Below the pieces are notes generated by a model. That model worked only from the letters and a program-made list of their open reading frames with translations. It did no database searches and was not told the DNA's origin. A program made the translations under genes and the position numbers. Shown piece after piece: positions 28,988-37,849 of a DNA stretch of 54,887 nt (position 1 is its first letter; each line of letters opens with the position of its first letter). Source of the DNA: Pseudomonadota bacterium (GTDB lineage Bacteria; Pseudomonadota; Gammaproteobacteria; Burkholderiales; Ferrovaceae); assembly GCA_021832305.1 (NCBI GenBank), contig JAKBLB010000014.1, forward strand, positions 1-54,887, given 5' to 3'.

Positions 28988-30840
28988 CGGGCGGGTGCCA
29001 CAGCCTGGACCAGATCTTTTTCGAGGGGCAGTGGGTCGCCTTCCAGCCAGGCACAGAGAAGATCGGCACCCAGGGGCCCCCACACCAGTCCTCGTGAGCC
29101 CAGGGCGGTGAGGGCGAAGAGTCCCTCGGCTCCAGGCACGGGACCGATGATGGGGAGGCGGTCGCGGCTGACGCTGCGAAAGGCGACCCGTTCCTGCACC
29201 ACCGAGTGTTCTGTTCCGCAGTTCAACCCCAGTGCCGTCAGGCGTTGCAGGTTCTCCGCACGGTCGGCGCGGCGCGGCGCGGGGTCTGTGTCGTGGTCAT
29301 AGGTCGCACCCAGACAGGGACCGCCGGGGGCGTCTGGAATCACATAGCCGGAGCCGCAGAGGACCGGAGTTCCTGCGGGGACGGGAGAACGGTCGATCTG
29401 GGTGATCTGGCCCCGCAGGCGTTGGCGTGGCCAGAGAGGCGCATCGCTCAGGGGAAGGGGATGAGCCCCACAGGCCAGGATGGCGGTGGGGGCCTGCACC
29501 AGCAGGTCGCCTGCCGGAGTGCGGGCTTCCCAACCGGCCGGACCGGGTTGAAGAATCACGGGGTGTCCCCAATGCGTCGTGAGGTGAGGGGTTTGGGCCA
29601 GCGCGGCACGACAGAACTGCCCGGGATCCAGCCAACCGGCATGGGGGTAAAACAGTGCGCCCCAGGGAGCAGTACACTGACCGAGACGCTCCGCCTCGAC
29701 GCGCGTCATCCAGCAGAGCAATTCTTCGGTATTCCCTGGAGCCATGGTCAGGCTGAACAGATGAGCGGCTTCCACGGCATCCTGGGCAACGCGCAAGACG
29801 CCGTTCAGGCCATGAGGGAGTTCCTTTGCCTTTCCCTTCAGGTGTTCCAACCAGTGCAGAGTGGTCAGAAAACCCGCCCGGGCCAGACGGGCAGCACGGT
29901 TGTCGTCCCGACTGGGAAAGGGACGCAGGATACCGGCGGGATTGCCTGAAGCTTCCAGCGCCGGTCCGCTCTGACTCTCGCACAGGTCGATGTGCCAGCC
30001 TCGTGCGCCCAGTGCGGCGCTCACCAGACAACCGGCCAGACCCGCCCCAATGACCAGCGCATGGCGTTGGGGGGGCGGCTTCAGGGTGGCCTGGAGCGCG
30101 GGTTGTTCCAGGCGTTGCACGATCTTGCGCCAGGCGTCTTCAGGAATGCGGTCGTAGCAAGCACTGAGGCGTTCCCGTTTGGTTCCGAAGCCGGGCGCCC
30201 GAGTGGTGTGGAAGCCATGGCGTTCGAGCGTACGGCGCACATGCCCCGCCACGCACCAAGTGGCCAGGGTGGCGCCATGCCGACACAGGCGAGCAACCTG
30301 GCGCAGGACGGGTTCGCTCCAGGGCACCGGGTTGGTGCGGGGCGAAAATCCATCCAGATATACGGCATCGGCAGCCAGGGTGAGTTGGGGGAGAAGGTCG
30401 GCCATGTCGCCCAGAGCCAGGTGAAGGATGACTCTGCCCGCATCAAAATGGAGTTGGTGTATTCCTGGAGTGAGGGGCGGCCAGGCGCTGAGCAGGCTCC
30501 GAATTTCCTGCGCCAGTTCGGGATAGGTCGAGAGCGCGCTGCTCAGATCCGTGCGGGCGAGGGGGGCCTGTTCAAGGGAGACGAAGTGCAAACGAGGAGC
30601 GGCGCTGCCCATACGACGCCATTCGTGCCAGGTGGTCAGAAAGTTGAGCCCAAGCCCGAAGCCGGTTTCCAGGATCTGGAAAGACTCTCGTCCCTGCCAG
30701 CGTTCCGGCAGTCCATTGCCCGTCAGGAAGACCGCACGGCATTGGGCCAGGGCGCCTGCCTGGGAATGGTACACATCCGCGTAGGTCTCTGAATAGGGAA
30801 CCCCATCCCGAAAGGTCAGGGGCGCTGGCAGCAAGGGCAT
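28978..30840 (-). CDS. mnmC: Bifunctional tRNA wobble-uridine modification enzyme MnmC
   Basis: A 620-residue fusion. The N-terminal part is the SAM-dependent methyltransferase (MnmC2; ETGFGLGLNFLTTW and AVYLDGFSPRTNP), the C-terminal part an FAD-dependent oxidoreductase (MnmC1; VIGAGLAGCLVSAALGARGW and the closing TALGSRGLVWGPLGADLL). Together they convert cmnm5s2U34 to mnm5s2U34 in tRNA. Length is slightly below E. coli MnmC (668). The gene follows the Gln-rich protein gene by 68 bp on the same strand. Confidence 0.95.
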   Translation of the reverse strand: MPLLPAPLTFRDGVPYSETYADVYHSQAGALAQCRAVFLTGNGLPERWQGRESFQILETGFGLGLNFLTTWHEWRRMGSAAPRLHFVSLEQAPLARTDLSSALSTYPELAQEIRSLLSAWPPLTPGIHQLHFDAGRVILHLALGDMADLLPQLTLAADAVYLDGFSPRTNPVPWSEPVLRQVARLCRHGATLATWCVAGHVRRTLERHGFHTTRAPGFGTKRERLSACYDRIPEDAWRKIVQRLEQPALQATLKPPPQRHALVIGAGLAGCLVSAALGARGWHIDLCESQSGPALEASGNPAGILRPFPSRDDNRAARLARAGFLTTLHWLEHLKGKAKELPHGLNGVLRVAQDAVEAAHLFSLTMAPGNTEELLCWMTRVEAERLGQCTAPWGALFYPHAGWLDPGQFCRAALAQTPHLTTHWGHPVILQPGPAGWEARTPAGDLLVQAPTAILACGAHPLPLSDAPLWPRQRLRGQITQIDRSPVPAGTPVLCGSGYVIPDAPGGPCLGATYDHDTDPAPRRADRAENLQRLTALGLNCGTEHSVVQERVAFRSVSRDRLPIIGPVPGAEGLFALTALGSRGLVWGPLGADLLCAWLEGDPLPLEKDLVQAVAPARYR

Positions 30841-30908
30841 GGATTTGCTCGCCGCATGGACGGGAAGAGTTTACCGTGGAGGGGGTGGATGAGTTCCCTG
30901 CGTTGAAA

Positions 30909-31334
30909 TCATAGAATCTTGTTGATCAGATCTTCGCCCAATCCAATGCCCGCACCCATTTCCATGGCTCGTCCAAAGCCGGAGTTGAGGAAGCCGCCCA
31001 GCACACCGAACAATCCGCCTTGCTGAGGGGCGTTCATGCCAGGTTGAGCATAATTGGTCCCAGGGTAACCGGCGGGAGCCATGCCGGGCATCATTTGCTG
31101 GGCCTGGTTTTGCCACAGGGCGTGAATGGCCTGCAGGGTATTGCCCATTTGCTGCTGCTGGCCTTGAATGGCAAGAGCCACTTCACGCAGATCGAGGAGC
31201 CACTCCCGCGCTTCCGGATGTCCGTTCTGGGCGGCACGTTGCATCTTGCCAGCCAGACCCTGCAGTTGTTGGGCTACCTGTTGACCTTGCATTTGTAGTT
31301 GCTGGTACTGCTGATCGATGGTCTGAATATCCAT
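30909..31334 (-). CDS. Uncharacterised Gln-rich helical protein
   Basis: A 141-residue protein I do not recognise. Residues 1-90 are predicted helical and Gln-rich (QQYQQLQMQGQQVAQQLQG), likely a coiled coil. A Pro/Gly/Met-rich linker (MMPGMAPAGYPGTNYAQPGM) and a Gly-rich C-terminus (GGLFGVLGGFLNSGFG) follow. The start MDIQTIDQQ was chosen because TGGAGAAAG lies 3-4 nt before the ATG; a GTG four codons upstream is part of that ribosome-binding site. It has no signal peptide. It is divergent from the uncharacterised gene at 31587 and lies upstream of mnmC. Confidence 0.7.
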   Translation of the reverse strand: MDIQTIDQQYQQLQMQGQQVAQQLQGLAGKMQRAAQNGHPEAREWLLDLREVALAIQGQQQQMGNTLQAIHALWQNQAQQMMPGMAPAGYPGTNYAQPGMNAPQQGGLFGVLGGFLNSGFGRAMEMGAGIGLGEDLINKIL

Positions 31335-31586
31335 GGCTTTCTCCACAGAGTGAAACGTTGGATTGTAACGCAGTCCGAGAAGAGGCGGATATTTTCAATC
31401 TTTGAGCAGATCTGGGTGGTCCCTGGGACTAGACTGGAAGCGCATAGAGGATTGTGTTCTCGAACCCTTGTGGGGTGCCGTGGTGGATCGATGGTTGATT
31501 CATCATGTCAATGAACCACCGGATGGTGTCGTGATGCGCCATCGGGCGGGTCAGGTGCCTCCGGTTTTTTTTATGGAGGCATCATC
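31335..31586 (+). promoter_or_regulatory. Structured leader region upstream of the gene at 31587
   Basis: This 252-bp divergent spacer holds several inverted repeats on the plus strand. The most notable, TGCCTCC (31556-31562) and GGAGGCA (31575-31581), encloses a T8 tract and contains the GGAGG ribosome-binding site of the next gene. A competing pair ACCGGA (31518-31523)/TCCGGT (31560-31565) would place the T8 tract directly after a stem, like an intrinsic terminator. Both use bases 31560-31562, so only one can form at a time. GATGG/CCATC and TGGTT/AACCA hairpins lie further upstream. No clear promoter was found. Confidence 0.45.
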
Positions 31587-32606
31587 ATGAACATGGCGAT
31601 TCGTGTGTTGACAGGGTTGTTGCGAACGGGGTATCTGGGAGGATTGGCGGCAATGCGTGGATGGCATAGGGGCGGGCAAGGGGTGACTTATCTGGCTCGA
31701 TTGGCCTGTGAAAAGCAGGAACGGAGCGTGACTGAAACGGAAGGGGTCACCGACTCTCCGCCCGCTTTGCCGGCACCGCACCCTGAAGAGGTAGGGGCGT
31801 TGGGCGTGCATTTGGGGCAACCGCTCATCCGTTATGGGGATGGGTACAGCGTGGTGTGCCGGTGTTACCCTGAAACGGGGCGGGTGGTCCGTTCCCTGTG
31901 GCTGGATTACACCAAGTTGCGGCGGCGCTACGGGATTCAGGTGGAACGGCGCTTGCGTTTGCGTGCAGGAGCCGCAGTGGTACAAATGCAATCCCTTCCC
32001 CATCAAGGGAATTTACCGACCCGGCCGTGGGGAAGAATCGAACTGGGGGAGGTGACCCTGGCTTTTGCTTCCCTGCAGGACCAGGGATTGTTGCGTCTGC
32101 TCGACCAGACGGTGGGCGAGGCACAGGCCCTGGTAGATGCGGAAGTCCCGGATGGTTTACTGCAAAAACGGCCGTGGCAAATGCTGCCGGAGGTGGCCGT
32201 GCAGGATCCGCCCCTGAGTGAGGTGCAAAAACGTCGGCGGGTGGTGGAAATGACCCTGGCGGATGTGCGCGCGGCCGATGCCCAGCGCAAGAAGCCGTTG
32301 GCCAGTACGGAAAAGATCTATCCCAATCTGGTCAAGGCACCGGAGGTACGGAAGTTTCGGGGGTTGTTGAAACGTACCGGTTTTGTGGAACGCACGGATC
32401 CTTCGGGACGCAAATCCCGCACCTTTTTTGCGGAGGTGCAGGATGAAGTACAAACCGTGCGTCACACGGGGACCGACCTGCAACGGGCCTTGATGCGTGA
32501 AGAGATCTGCGAGGGGGATACGGTGGAGATTTTTGCCATCGGACTGGTTCCCCTGGGCGGAGGCAAGTGCAAGAAAAAGATCTGGAGCGCACGCAAGATC
32601 GTCTGA
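31587..32606 (+). CDS. Uncharacterised protein with a relaxase-associated-like C-terminal domain
   Basis: A 339-residue protein of unknown role. The N-terminal ~45 residues are moderately hydrophobic (MAIRVLTGLLRTGYLGGLAA) but not a clear signal peptide. The middle is basic and mixed. The last ~85 residues (from FRGLLKRTGFVE through TDLQRALMREEICEGDTVEI to IGLVPLGGGK) resemble, from memory, an OB-like module in plasmid relaxases such as IncP TraI, where the pattern is GxDLxRAL...GDxVxLxxxGxxxV. That match is by eye only. The ATG has GGAGG 7 nt upstream, which is buried in a leader hairpin. A strong terminator follows, so the gene is probably monocistronic. Confidence 0.6.
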   Translation: MNMAIRVLTGLLRTGYLGGLAAMRGWHRGGQGVTYLARLACEKQERSVTETEGVTDSPPALPAPHPEEVGALGVHLGQPLIRYGDGYSVVCRCYPETGRVVRSLWLDYTKLRRRYGIQVERRLRLRAGAAVVQMQSLPHQGNLPTRPWGRIELGEVTLAFASLQDQGLLRLLDQTVGEAQALVDAEVPDGLLQKRPWQMLPEVAVQDPPLSEVQKRRRVVEMTLADVRAADAQRKKPLASTEKIYPNLVKAPEVRKFRGLLKRTGFVERTDPSGRKSRTFFAEVQDEVQTVRHTGTDLQRALMREEICEGDTVEIFAIGLVPLGGGKCKKKIWSARKIV

Positions 32607-32612
32607 ACACGG

Positions 32613-32634
32613 ACCTGCTTTCTGGAAAGCAGGT
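32613..32634 (+). repeat. Perfect 10-bp hairpin before the terminator
   Basis: ACCTGCTTTC and GAAAGCAGGT form a perfect 10-bp stem with a TG loop, starting 7 nt after the stop codon of the preceding gene. It is immediately followed by the intrinsic terminator at 32645, giving two hairpins in tandem that would protect the 3' end of the transcript. Confidence 0.6.
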
Positions 32635-32644
32635 AGGATCGCCG

Positions 32645-32672
32645 GGACCTTCTTGAGGAAGGTCCTTTTTTT
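32645..32672 (+). terminator. Rho-independent terminator
   Basis: GGACCTTC (32645-32652), loop TTGAG and GAAGGTCC (32658-32665) followed by seven T residues (32666-32672). This is a textbook intrinsic terminator for the gene ending at 32606. Confidence 0.9.
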
Positions 32673-32676
32673 GTTC

Positions 32677-32685
32677 TGATATGAT
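32677..32685 (+). promoter_or_regulatory. Extended -10 promoter candidate for the CobD-like gene
   Basis: TGATATGAT is an extended -10 (TGN-TATGAT, 5 of 6 in the hexamer). It lies just after the terminator and about 38 bp before the ATG at 32723. The -35 region would fall in the terminator stem and is not consensus, which is acceptable for extended -10 promoters. Confidence 0.4.
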
Positions 32686-32722
32686 GATCCCCCGTGGGTC
32701 GAATATAAAGTTAAGGGACTCA

Positions 32723-33508
32723 ATGAAAGTTGGATTTCTGGTGCTGGTGCTGATCTTGGAACCCTGGCGTCCACAGGCGTGGGAGGGGGTGGGCGTGACC
32801 CTTCTGACCCGCTGGCGTCTCTTTCTATCCGCGCGCATGCCCCGGGCTGGCGCAGTGCGCTGGCTGGGGGTCGTGGGTGTTCCTCTTCTGTTGATGACGG
32901 GGATACAAAGCGGGTTGGAGCGGCTTCATCTGGGGGCGGTGGTGCCTTTGCTGGTGCTGGGGCTGGGGATCGATCTGCGTGGGTCTTTGGCCCATCTGCG
33001 CCTGAGGAGGGAGCGGATACGAATGCGTGCCGAGTCGGATCCCTCCGTTCGTGCGGTGCTCGATGAAGGTATCCTGGGCAACTATCGACATTTTTTTGCC
33101 CCTCTGTTCTGGTTCTTTTTGCTGCCCGGCGGATGGGGGCCCCTGCTGTACTGCGGCACAGTTCTGCTGGTCGAAGCGGAACCGGAAGGGGTTTTTTACC
33201 AGCGCATCCAGGCATGGCTGGACTGGATTCCGACTCGCCTGCTTGCGCTGACCTTTGCCCTGGTCGGTGACTTCGAAGAGGCGCTTTATGCCTGGCGTGA
33301 TCCGGAACATGGGCCTCTGTCCAGCCGGGGATTATTGCAAGCGGTGGTGCATGGGGCCCTGGGGTTGGGACAAGCCAACGAGGGAAATGGGCCATTCGAG
33401 ATCCTTGAAGCGGATCAGTTGACCAGTGCCGAGGGGCTAATCTGGCGAGCCGTCGTCCTCTGGGGGGTGGGTGCGGGGTTGGCGACGGCGTTGTTGGGAG
33501 GGCATTGA
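32723..33508 (+). CDS. CobD/CbiB (AmpE-like) family membrane protein
   Basis: A 261-residue membrane protein. The motif LDWIPTRLLALTFALVGDFEEALYAWR near residue 165-195 (shown here as LDWIPTRLLALTFALVGDF) is the signature of the CobD/CbiB and AmpE superfamily. Three to five hydrophobic segments are visible. True CobD makes the aminopropanol arm of cobalamin; the shorter versions beside rsgA and orn in betaproteobacteria are of unknown function and no other cobalamin genes are here. AAGGGA precedes the ATG. Its last 72 nt overlap rsgA on the opposite strand. Confidence 0.75.
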   Translation: MKVGFLVLVLILEPWRPQAWEGVGVTLLTRWRLFLSARMPRAGAVRWLGVVGVPLLLMTGIQSGLERLHLGAVVPLLVLGLGIDLRGSLAHLRLRRERIRMRAESDPSVRAVLDEGILGNYRHFFAPLFWFFLLPGGWGPLLYCGTVLLVEAEPEGVFYQRIQAWLDWIPTRLLALTFALVGDFEEALYAWRDPEHGPLSSRGLLQAVVHGALGLGQANEGNGPFEILEADQLTSAEGLIWRAVVLWGVGAGLATALLGGH

Positions 33509-34417
33509 GTGACGGGGGGCGTTTTCCTGTTGGAGCGTCAGCAGGGTGGCAAGGCGCAGGGAGCGCATGGGATATCCGGCAACATAGTCTCGCAGGGCAC
33601 AGCCCGGCTCCTGGCGATGATGGCAGTCGGGAAAACGACAATGCCCTTGCAAGGGGGAAAACTCCGGGAAAAACGCCACCAGATCGGCGGGGTCGAGATA
33701 GGTCAGGCCAAAGGATTGGACGCCGGGGCTGTCGATCAACCAACCACCCTCGGGTAAGGGATAGGCACGGATGGCGGTGGTGGTGTGCCGGCCTGAATCC
33801 AGGGCCAGAGAGATGTGCTGAGTGGTGGCCTGAGCCTCGGGGATGAGGGCGTTGAGCAGGGTCGATTTGCCCATCCCCGATTGCCCCACCAGCAAGGTGT
33901 GGCGTCCGGCCACGGTGGGGCGTAGTTGGTCCACCGTAGCCAGAGCGGAGATTTCCAGCAGGGGATAGCCGAGGGATTCAAAATAGGACAGTGTAGTACG
34001 CCAAGCCGCCGTGGCCGGCCCCAGATCGGTCTTGTTGAGGAGCAGGCAGACGTCGACCCGATTGGCTTCGGCGGCCACCAGACACCGAGAGATCAGATCC
34101 GGGTACGGGGTGGGTTCGCCCGCTGAGACGATGAGCACTTGATTGACGTTGGCGGCCAAAAATTTTTCTCGTTTGCCATCGGCACGCCAGAACAGGGTGG
34201 TGCGCGGTTCGATTTCTTCGATTACCCCCTGGGTGACGCTGGTGGGCGTGAAGCGAACCCGGTCAGCGCAGGCGACATCGTGTTGCTTGCCGCGTCGGAC
34301 ACAGTTCCATATGCACGCCTGGTCATCCACCACTTCGTAATGGTGGCCGAAGACCCCGCGCACCCATCCCGACAGGGAAGGGGTACTCACAGGAAGAGTG
34401 TCCGGTGTATCATGCAA
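33437..34417 (-). CDS. rsgA: Ribosome small-subunit biogenesis GTPase RsgA
   Basis: A 326-residue circularly permuted GTPase acting late in 30S assembly. An N-terminal OB domain is followed by G4 LLNKTDL, G1 [12 protein letters not shown] and G3 DSPGVQSFG in the permuted order, then the zinc finger [14 protein letters not shown]. The C-terminal tail ([19 protein letters not shown]) is unusually hydrophilic and is the part overlapping the convergent CobD-like gene. The gene is divergent from orn. Confidence 0.95.
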   Translation of the reverse strand: MHDTPDTLPVSTPSLSGWVRGVFGHHYEVVDDQACIWNCVRRGKQHDVACADRVRFTPTSVTQGVIEEIEPRTTLFWRADGKREKFLAANVNQVLIVSAGEPTPYPDLISRCLVAAEANRVDVCLLLNKTDLGPATAAWRTTLSYFESLGYPLLEISALATVDQLRPTVAGRHTLLVGQSGMGKSTLLNALIPEAQATTQHISLALDSGRHTTTAIRAYPLPEGGWLIDSPGVQSFGLTYLDPADLVAFFPEFSPLQGHCRFPDCHHRQEPGCALRDYVAGYPMRSLRLATLLTLQQENAPRHSMPSQQRRRQPRTHPPEDDGSPD

Positions 34418-34472
34418 CGGGCGTCACGGTCGGGAGGCAAGTGGGGCATCGATCAACTCAAAAGGAACGATT

Positions 34473-35021
34473 ATGGCACAGGATAAAAACCATCTGGTCT
34501 GGGTGGACATGGAAATGACCGGGTTGGACCCGATGCGCGACCGCGTCATCGAGGTGGCACTGGTGGTCACCAACAATGCACTGGAAGTAGTGGCGGAAGG
34601 GCCGGTCCTGGTGATTCACCAACCCGATCAGGTACTGGACGGTATGGATGACTGGAACAAGGGAACACATCAACGTTCCGGGCTCATCGATCGTATTCGT
34701 GCCTCGACCCTGACCGAAACAGCAGCAGAGGAGCAATTACTCGAGTTTCTCAAGGCGCATGTACCTGCCGGAGCATCACCCATGTGTGGTAACTCAGTGT
34801 GCCAGGACCGCCGTTTCATGGCCAATTACCTGCCTCGCCTGGAGCAGTATTTTCATTATCGTAATCTGGATGTGAGTACCCTCAAGGAATTGTCTAAACG
34901 CTGGAAACCAGCGGTCTATGGTGCCTTCAAAAAATCCGGCAAACATGAGGCGTTGGCGGACATTCTAGAATCCATTGACGAGTTACGCCATTACCGGACG
35001 CATTTCATTCGCCTGGATTGA
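34473..35021 (+). CDS. orn: Oligoribonuclease
   Basis: A 182-residue 3'-5' exoribonuclease of the DEDDh family that degrades 2-5 nt RNA fragments, including pGpG from c-di-GMP. Visible motifs: [12 protein letters not shown] (D and E), the central aspartate in [12 protein letters not shown], and HxxxD in the region [10 protein letters not shown] with preceding [18 protein letters not shown] lies before the ATG. Length matches E. coli Orn (181). It converges with dsbD. Confidence 0.97.
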   Translation: MAQDKNHLVWVDMEMTGLDPMRDRVIEVALVVTNNALEVVAEGPVLVIHQPDQVLDGMDDWNKGTHQRSGLIDRIRASTLTETAAEEQLLEFLKAHVPAGASPMCGNSVCQDRRFMANYLPRLEQYFHYRNLDVSTLKELSKRWKPAVYGAFKKSGKHEALADILESIDELRHYRTHFIRLD

Positions 35022-35036
35022 CACGTCAGGACGGAT

Positions 35037-36680
35037 TCAACGGGTGACCCGGTCCAGATACCCCAGGAACGTATCTTCGGGAACATAGCCGGCCAGACGC
35101 TGGTTTCCCAGTTCCCGCCCGCTGGGATCGAAAAAGAGCGTGCTGGGCGGGCCAAAGAGCCCAAAATGTGCCAGCAAGGCCCGATCTTCCGCACTGTTAT
35201 GGGTGACATCCACGCGCACCAATGTGAAAGTTTGCAGAGCGGCCTGGACCCTGGGACGAGAAAGAACGGTACGGTCCCATTCGACGCAGGAAGTACACCA
35301 GTCGGCGTAGAAGTCCACCATGACGGGACGGTGCTGGCTGGATGCCCGAAGTAACTGCTGATTCAGTTGGGCCACCGTGGAGACGGGCACGAAGTTCAGG
35401 TTCGTGGTGACTGGGGCGGTTCGGATCAGGGGCAGAATCGTGAACAGGGCGACCCCTAGCAGGACGACACCGAAGATGCGCTTGACCCAGTTCATCCAGT
35501 GACCGGCCCGGGGCAGCAAGGCACCTGCTGATGTGCCGATGAGAAGAAGTGGGGTGCCCATGCCCAAAGCCAGGGTGAAGAGCGCCAGTCCGCCCATCAC
35601 TACATCGTGGGTCTCGGCGATATAGATCAGTCCGCCTGCCAGCGGTGCGGCCACACAAGGCCCCATCACCAACGCAGAGAGGGAACCCATGAAGCCAACG
35701 CCCCAATAGCGCCCCCCGGGCAGGCGTCCCGAGGCACCATTGAGTCGGTTTTGCAGGGAGAGGGGTAACTGAAACTGGTAGACGTCAAACATGGACAATG
35801 CCAGCACGACGAAGAGCAGGGCGGTGGCGATCTGGACCGACGGGGTTTGCAAGGTATTGGACAGGAGGGTTCCGGTCAGGCCAGCCAATACGCCTACCCC
35901 GGCATAGGTCAGGGCCATGCCCAATACATAGGTGAGGGAAAGGGCAAAGGCGCGCGTCTTGGTGACCGATGCGCCTTGTCCGGCAATGATGCCGGAAAGA
36001 ATCGGAATCATGGGGAACACGCAGGGAGTCAGGGCGAGGAGAAGCCCAAAACCAAAAAAACTGGCCAGTACCCAGAAAGGACGAGCCCCTTTCAGGTAAC
36101 TGGCAAAGTCCTCAGGGCGTCCGGAGTCGGCAGAAGGGGGCGTGGACGAGATTTCTGACCCCGAGGAAAGTGCGCTGTAATGGGTTCCGTCGCGCTGAAA
36201 ATCCTGGGTAGTGGGCGGGTAGCAGATGCCATGATCGGCACAGCCCTGGAAACTGATTGAAAAACGGGAGACGGGCTGACTGCCGGGCAAGGTCACGGTG
36301 GCCTGAAAGGGATGGCGGTATATCCAGACTTGACCAAAACTGGGGTCCTGTTTGGCTTCCGCAACCGGGAAGCGCAAGGGAACCTCCTGGGAGATGCCGG
36401 GTAAACGGAGATGAATGCGATCGCGGTAGAGGTAGTAACCGGGGGCTGGAATGAAAGAGAGAACCAGGCTGCCCGGGCTGCTGCCGTTGTCCACCGAAAT
36501 CCTGAAGGCCTGGTCGGGCATCAGGAAAGTGTGGGGTTCGGGCAGCGCGCCCAAGACGGCAGGAAGGGGGTGCGGCGTCTCGGGAATGCCCTCTAGGGCA
36601 GACGCCGGGGACAGTCGACCCAGGGCGTAGACCAGGAGAAAGGTACGGATCCAGATGTTCCGCCGTGAAAAAATGCTCAT
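35037..36680 (-). CDS. dsbD: Thiol:disulfide interchange protein DsbD
   Basis: A 547-residue protein moving reducing power from cytoplasmic thioredoxin to the periplasm. It has a signal peptide (MSIFSRRNIWIRTFLLVYAL, cleaved near SPASA), the N-terminal alpha domain with the redox pair in CADHGICYP, a membrane domain of eight helices with its cysteines in LTPCVFPMIPILSG and MGPCVAAPLAGG, and a C-terminal thioredoxin-like domain with CTSC in FYADWCTSCVEW. The start was set at 36680 by the signal peptide. It lies 31 bp downstream of queG on the same strand. Confidence 0.96.
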   Translation of the reverse strand: MSIFSRRNIWIRTFLLVYALGRLSPASALEGIPETPHPLPAVLGALPEPHTFLMPDQAFRISVDNGSSPGSLVLSFIPAPGYYLYRDRIHLRLPGISQEVPLRFPVAEAKQDPSFGQVWIYRHPFQATVTLPGSQPVSRFSISFQGCADHGICYPPTTQDFQRDGTHYSALSSGSEISSTPPSADSGRPEDFASYLKGARPFWVLASFFGFGLLLALTPCVFPMIPILSGIIAGQGASVTKTRAFALSLTYVLGMALTYAGVGVLAGLTGTLLSNTLQTPSVQIATALLFVVLALSMFDVYQFQLPLSLQNRLNGASGRLPGGRYWGVGFMGSLSALVMGPCVAAPLAGGLIYIAETHDVVMGGLALFTLALGMGTPLLLIGTSAGALLPRAGHWMNWVKRIFGVVLLGVALFTILPLIRTAPVTTNLNFVPVSTVAQLNQQLLRASSQHRPVMVDFYADWCTSCVEWDRTVLSRPRVQAALQTFTLVRVDVTHNSAEDRALLAHFGLFGPPSTLFFDPSGRELGNQRLAGYVPEDTFLGYLDRVTR

Positions 36681-36711
36681 GAGTCCGTATCTCGCAACAG
36701 GATGACCGATT

Positions 36712-37797
36712 CTACTCCGACCGTGACCGGTACGGGGAGTTCCCGTTTTGCAAACGCTGCCAGGCCCATTCCACATGTTCGCGCACCAGTTCGGCGGGGT
36801 GGCTGCGCTGCCGGGTCAGTGCGGCCAGGGCTGCCGGGGTGGCAGGTCCATTGCCCAGGGCCACGGCTACGTTGCGTAACCAGCGTTCATGGCCGATGCG
36901 GCGGATGGGTGAACCCGCCAGGCAAGTCAAAAAGTCCTCGGCGCTCCAGGCGAACAGGGCGGGCAGGCTGAGGTTTTCCAGTTCCTTGCGGCGCAGGAAC
37001 TCGCGCGCACCCCGCGCGACGTCGGCAAAGCGGTTCCAGGGACAGTGCAACTGGCAGTCATCGCAGCCGTAGATACGGTTGCCAAAGAGAGGGCGCAAGC
37101 GTTCGGGAATGGGGCCTGGATGTTCGATGGTCAGGTAGGCGATGCACAGACGGGCATCCAGTTGGTAGGGGGCCACGATGGCTCGGGTGGGACAGACCGT
37201 CAGACAGGTCTGGCAGGTGCCGCAATGATCCTCTTCCTGAGGATCGGGGGGCAGGGGCAGGTTGCAGAGTAACTCGCCCAGAAAGAAATAGGAACCCCGT
37301 CGTTGCAGCAGCAAGGTATGCTTGCCGCGCCACCCCAGCCCCCCTTGGGCCGCGATCTCCACTTCGAGCAGAGGCGCGCTGTCGCTGAAGGGCCGCCATG
37401 AAAAAGGTCCCCACCGCGCCTCCAGACGTTCGGCCAGCAGATGCAGGCGACGGCGCATCAGCCGGTGGTAATCCTGTCCGAGGGCGTATTGAGCGATCAC
37501 GCCCCGGGTCGGATCGTTCAGGGCCTCTGTGCAGGAAGTCAGGTCCTCGCCGAGATAGGGCAGGGAGACCGTGAGAATGCAGGTGGTGCCCGGCCAGAGA
37601 CGAGAGGGGTCGGTGCGCAATTCCGGATCCTGCTCCAGCCAGGCCATGGCCCCCTGATAACCGGCAGCCAGCCAGGTGGCGAGGTGTTTATGGGCTGTCT
37701 GCAGGGTGGGGCGACTGACCCGCACTGCGCTGAAGCCCAGGTTGTGCGCTTCGCGCTCGAGGAGCGTGCGCAAGGCAGAAACGGATAAAGGGGGCAT
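36712..37797 (-). CDS. queG: Epoxyqueuosine reductase QueG
   Basis: A 361-residue cobalamin- and iron-sulfur-dependent enzyme that reduces epoxyqueuosine to queuosine in tRNA. Two [4Fe-4S] clusters are marked by CGTCQTCLTVCPTRAI and CDDCQLHCPWN. The N-terminal B12-binding domain with DYHRLMRRRLHLLAERLEAR and SDSAPLLE is typical, and a HEAT-like C-terminus is present. Divergent from tsaE; both genes act on tRNA modification. Confidence 0.95.
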   Translation of the reverse strand: MPPLSVSALRTLLEREAHNLGFSAVRVSRPTLQTAHKHLATWLAAGYQGAMAWLEQDPELRTDPSRLWPGTTCILTVSLPYLGEDLTSCTEALNDPTRGVIAQYALGQDYHRLMRRRLHLLAERLEARWGPFSWRPFSDSAPLLEVEIAAQGGLGWRGKHTLLLQRRGSYFFLGELLCNLPLPPDPQEEDHCGTCQTCLTVCPTRAIVAPYQLDARLCIAYLTIEHPGPIPERLRPLFGNRIYGCDDCQLHCPWNRFADVARGAREFLRRKELENLSLPALFAWSAEDFLTCLAGSPIRRIGHERWLRNVAVALGNGPATPAALAALTRQRSHPAELVREHVEWAWQRLQNGNSPYRSRSE

Positions 37798-37849
37798 GAA
37801 CCGGGTACAATGATAGAACAGTCTGAATTATCAACTGAAAGAGGACAGG

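Noticed and set aside
32157-33743. A 528-codon minus-strand frame covering parts of three genes
   Set aside because: Pro/Arg/Ser-rich, no domain, crosses the strong terminator at 32645 and the rsgA end; composition-driven open frame.
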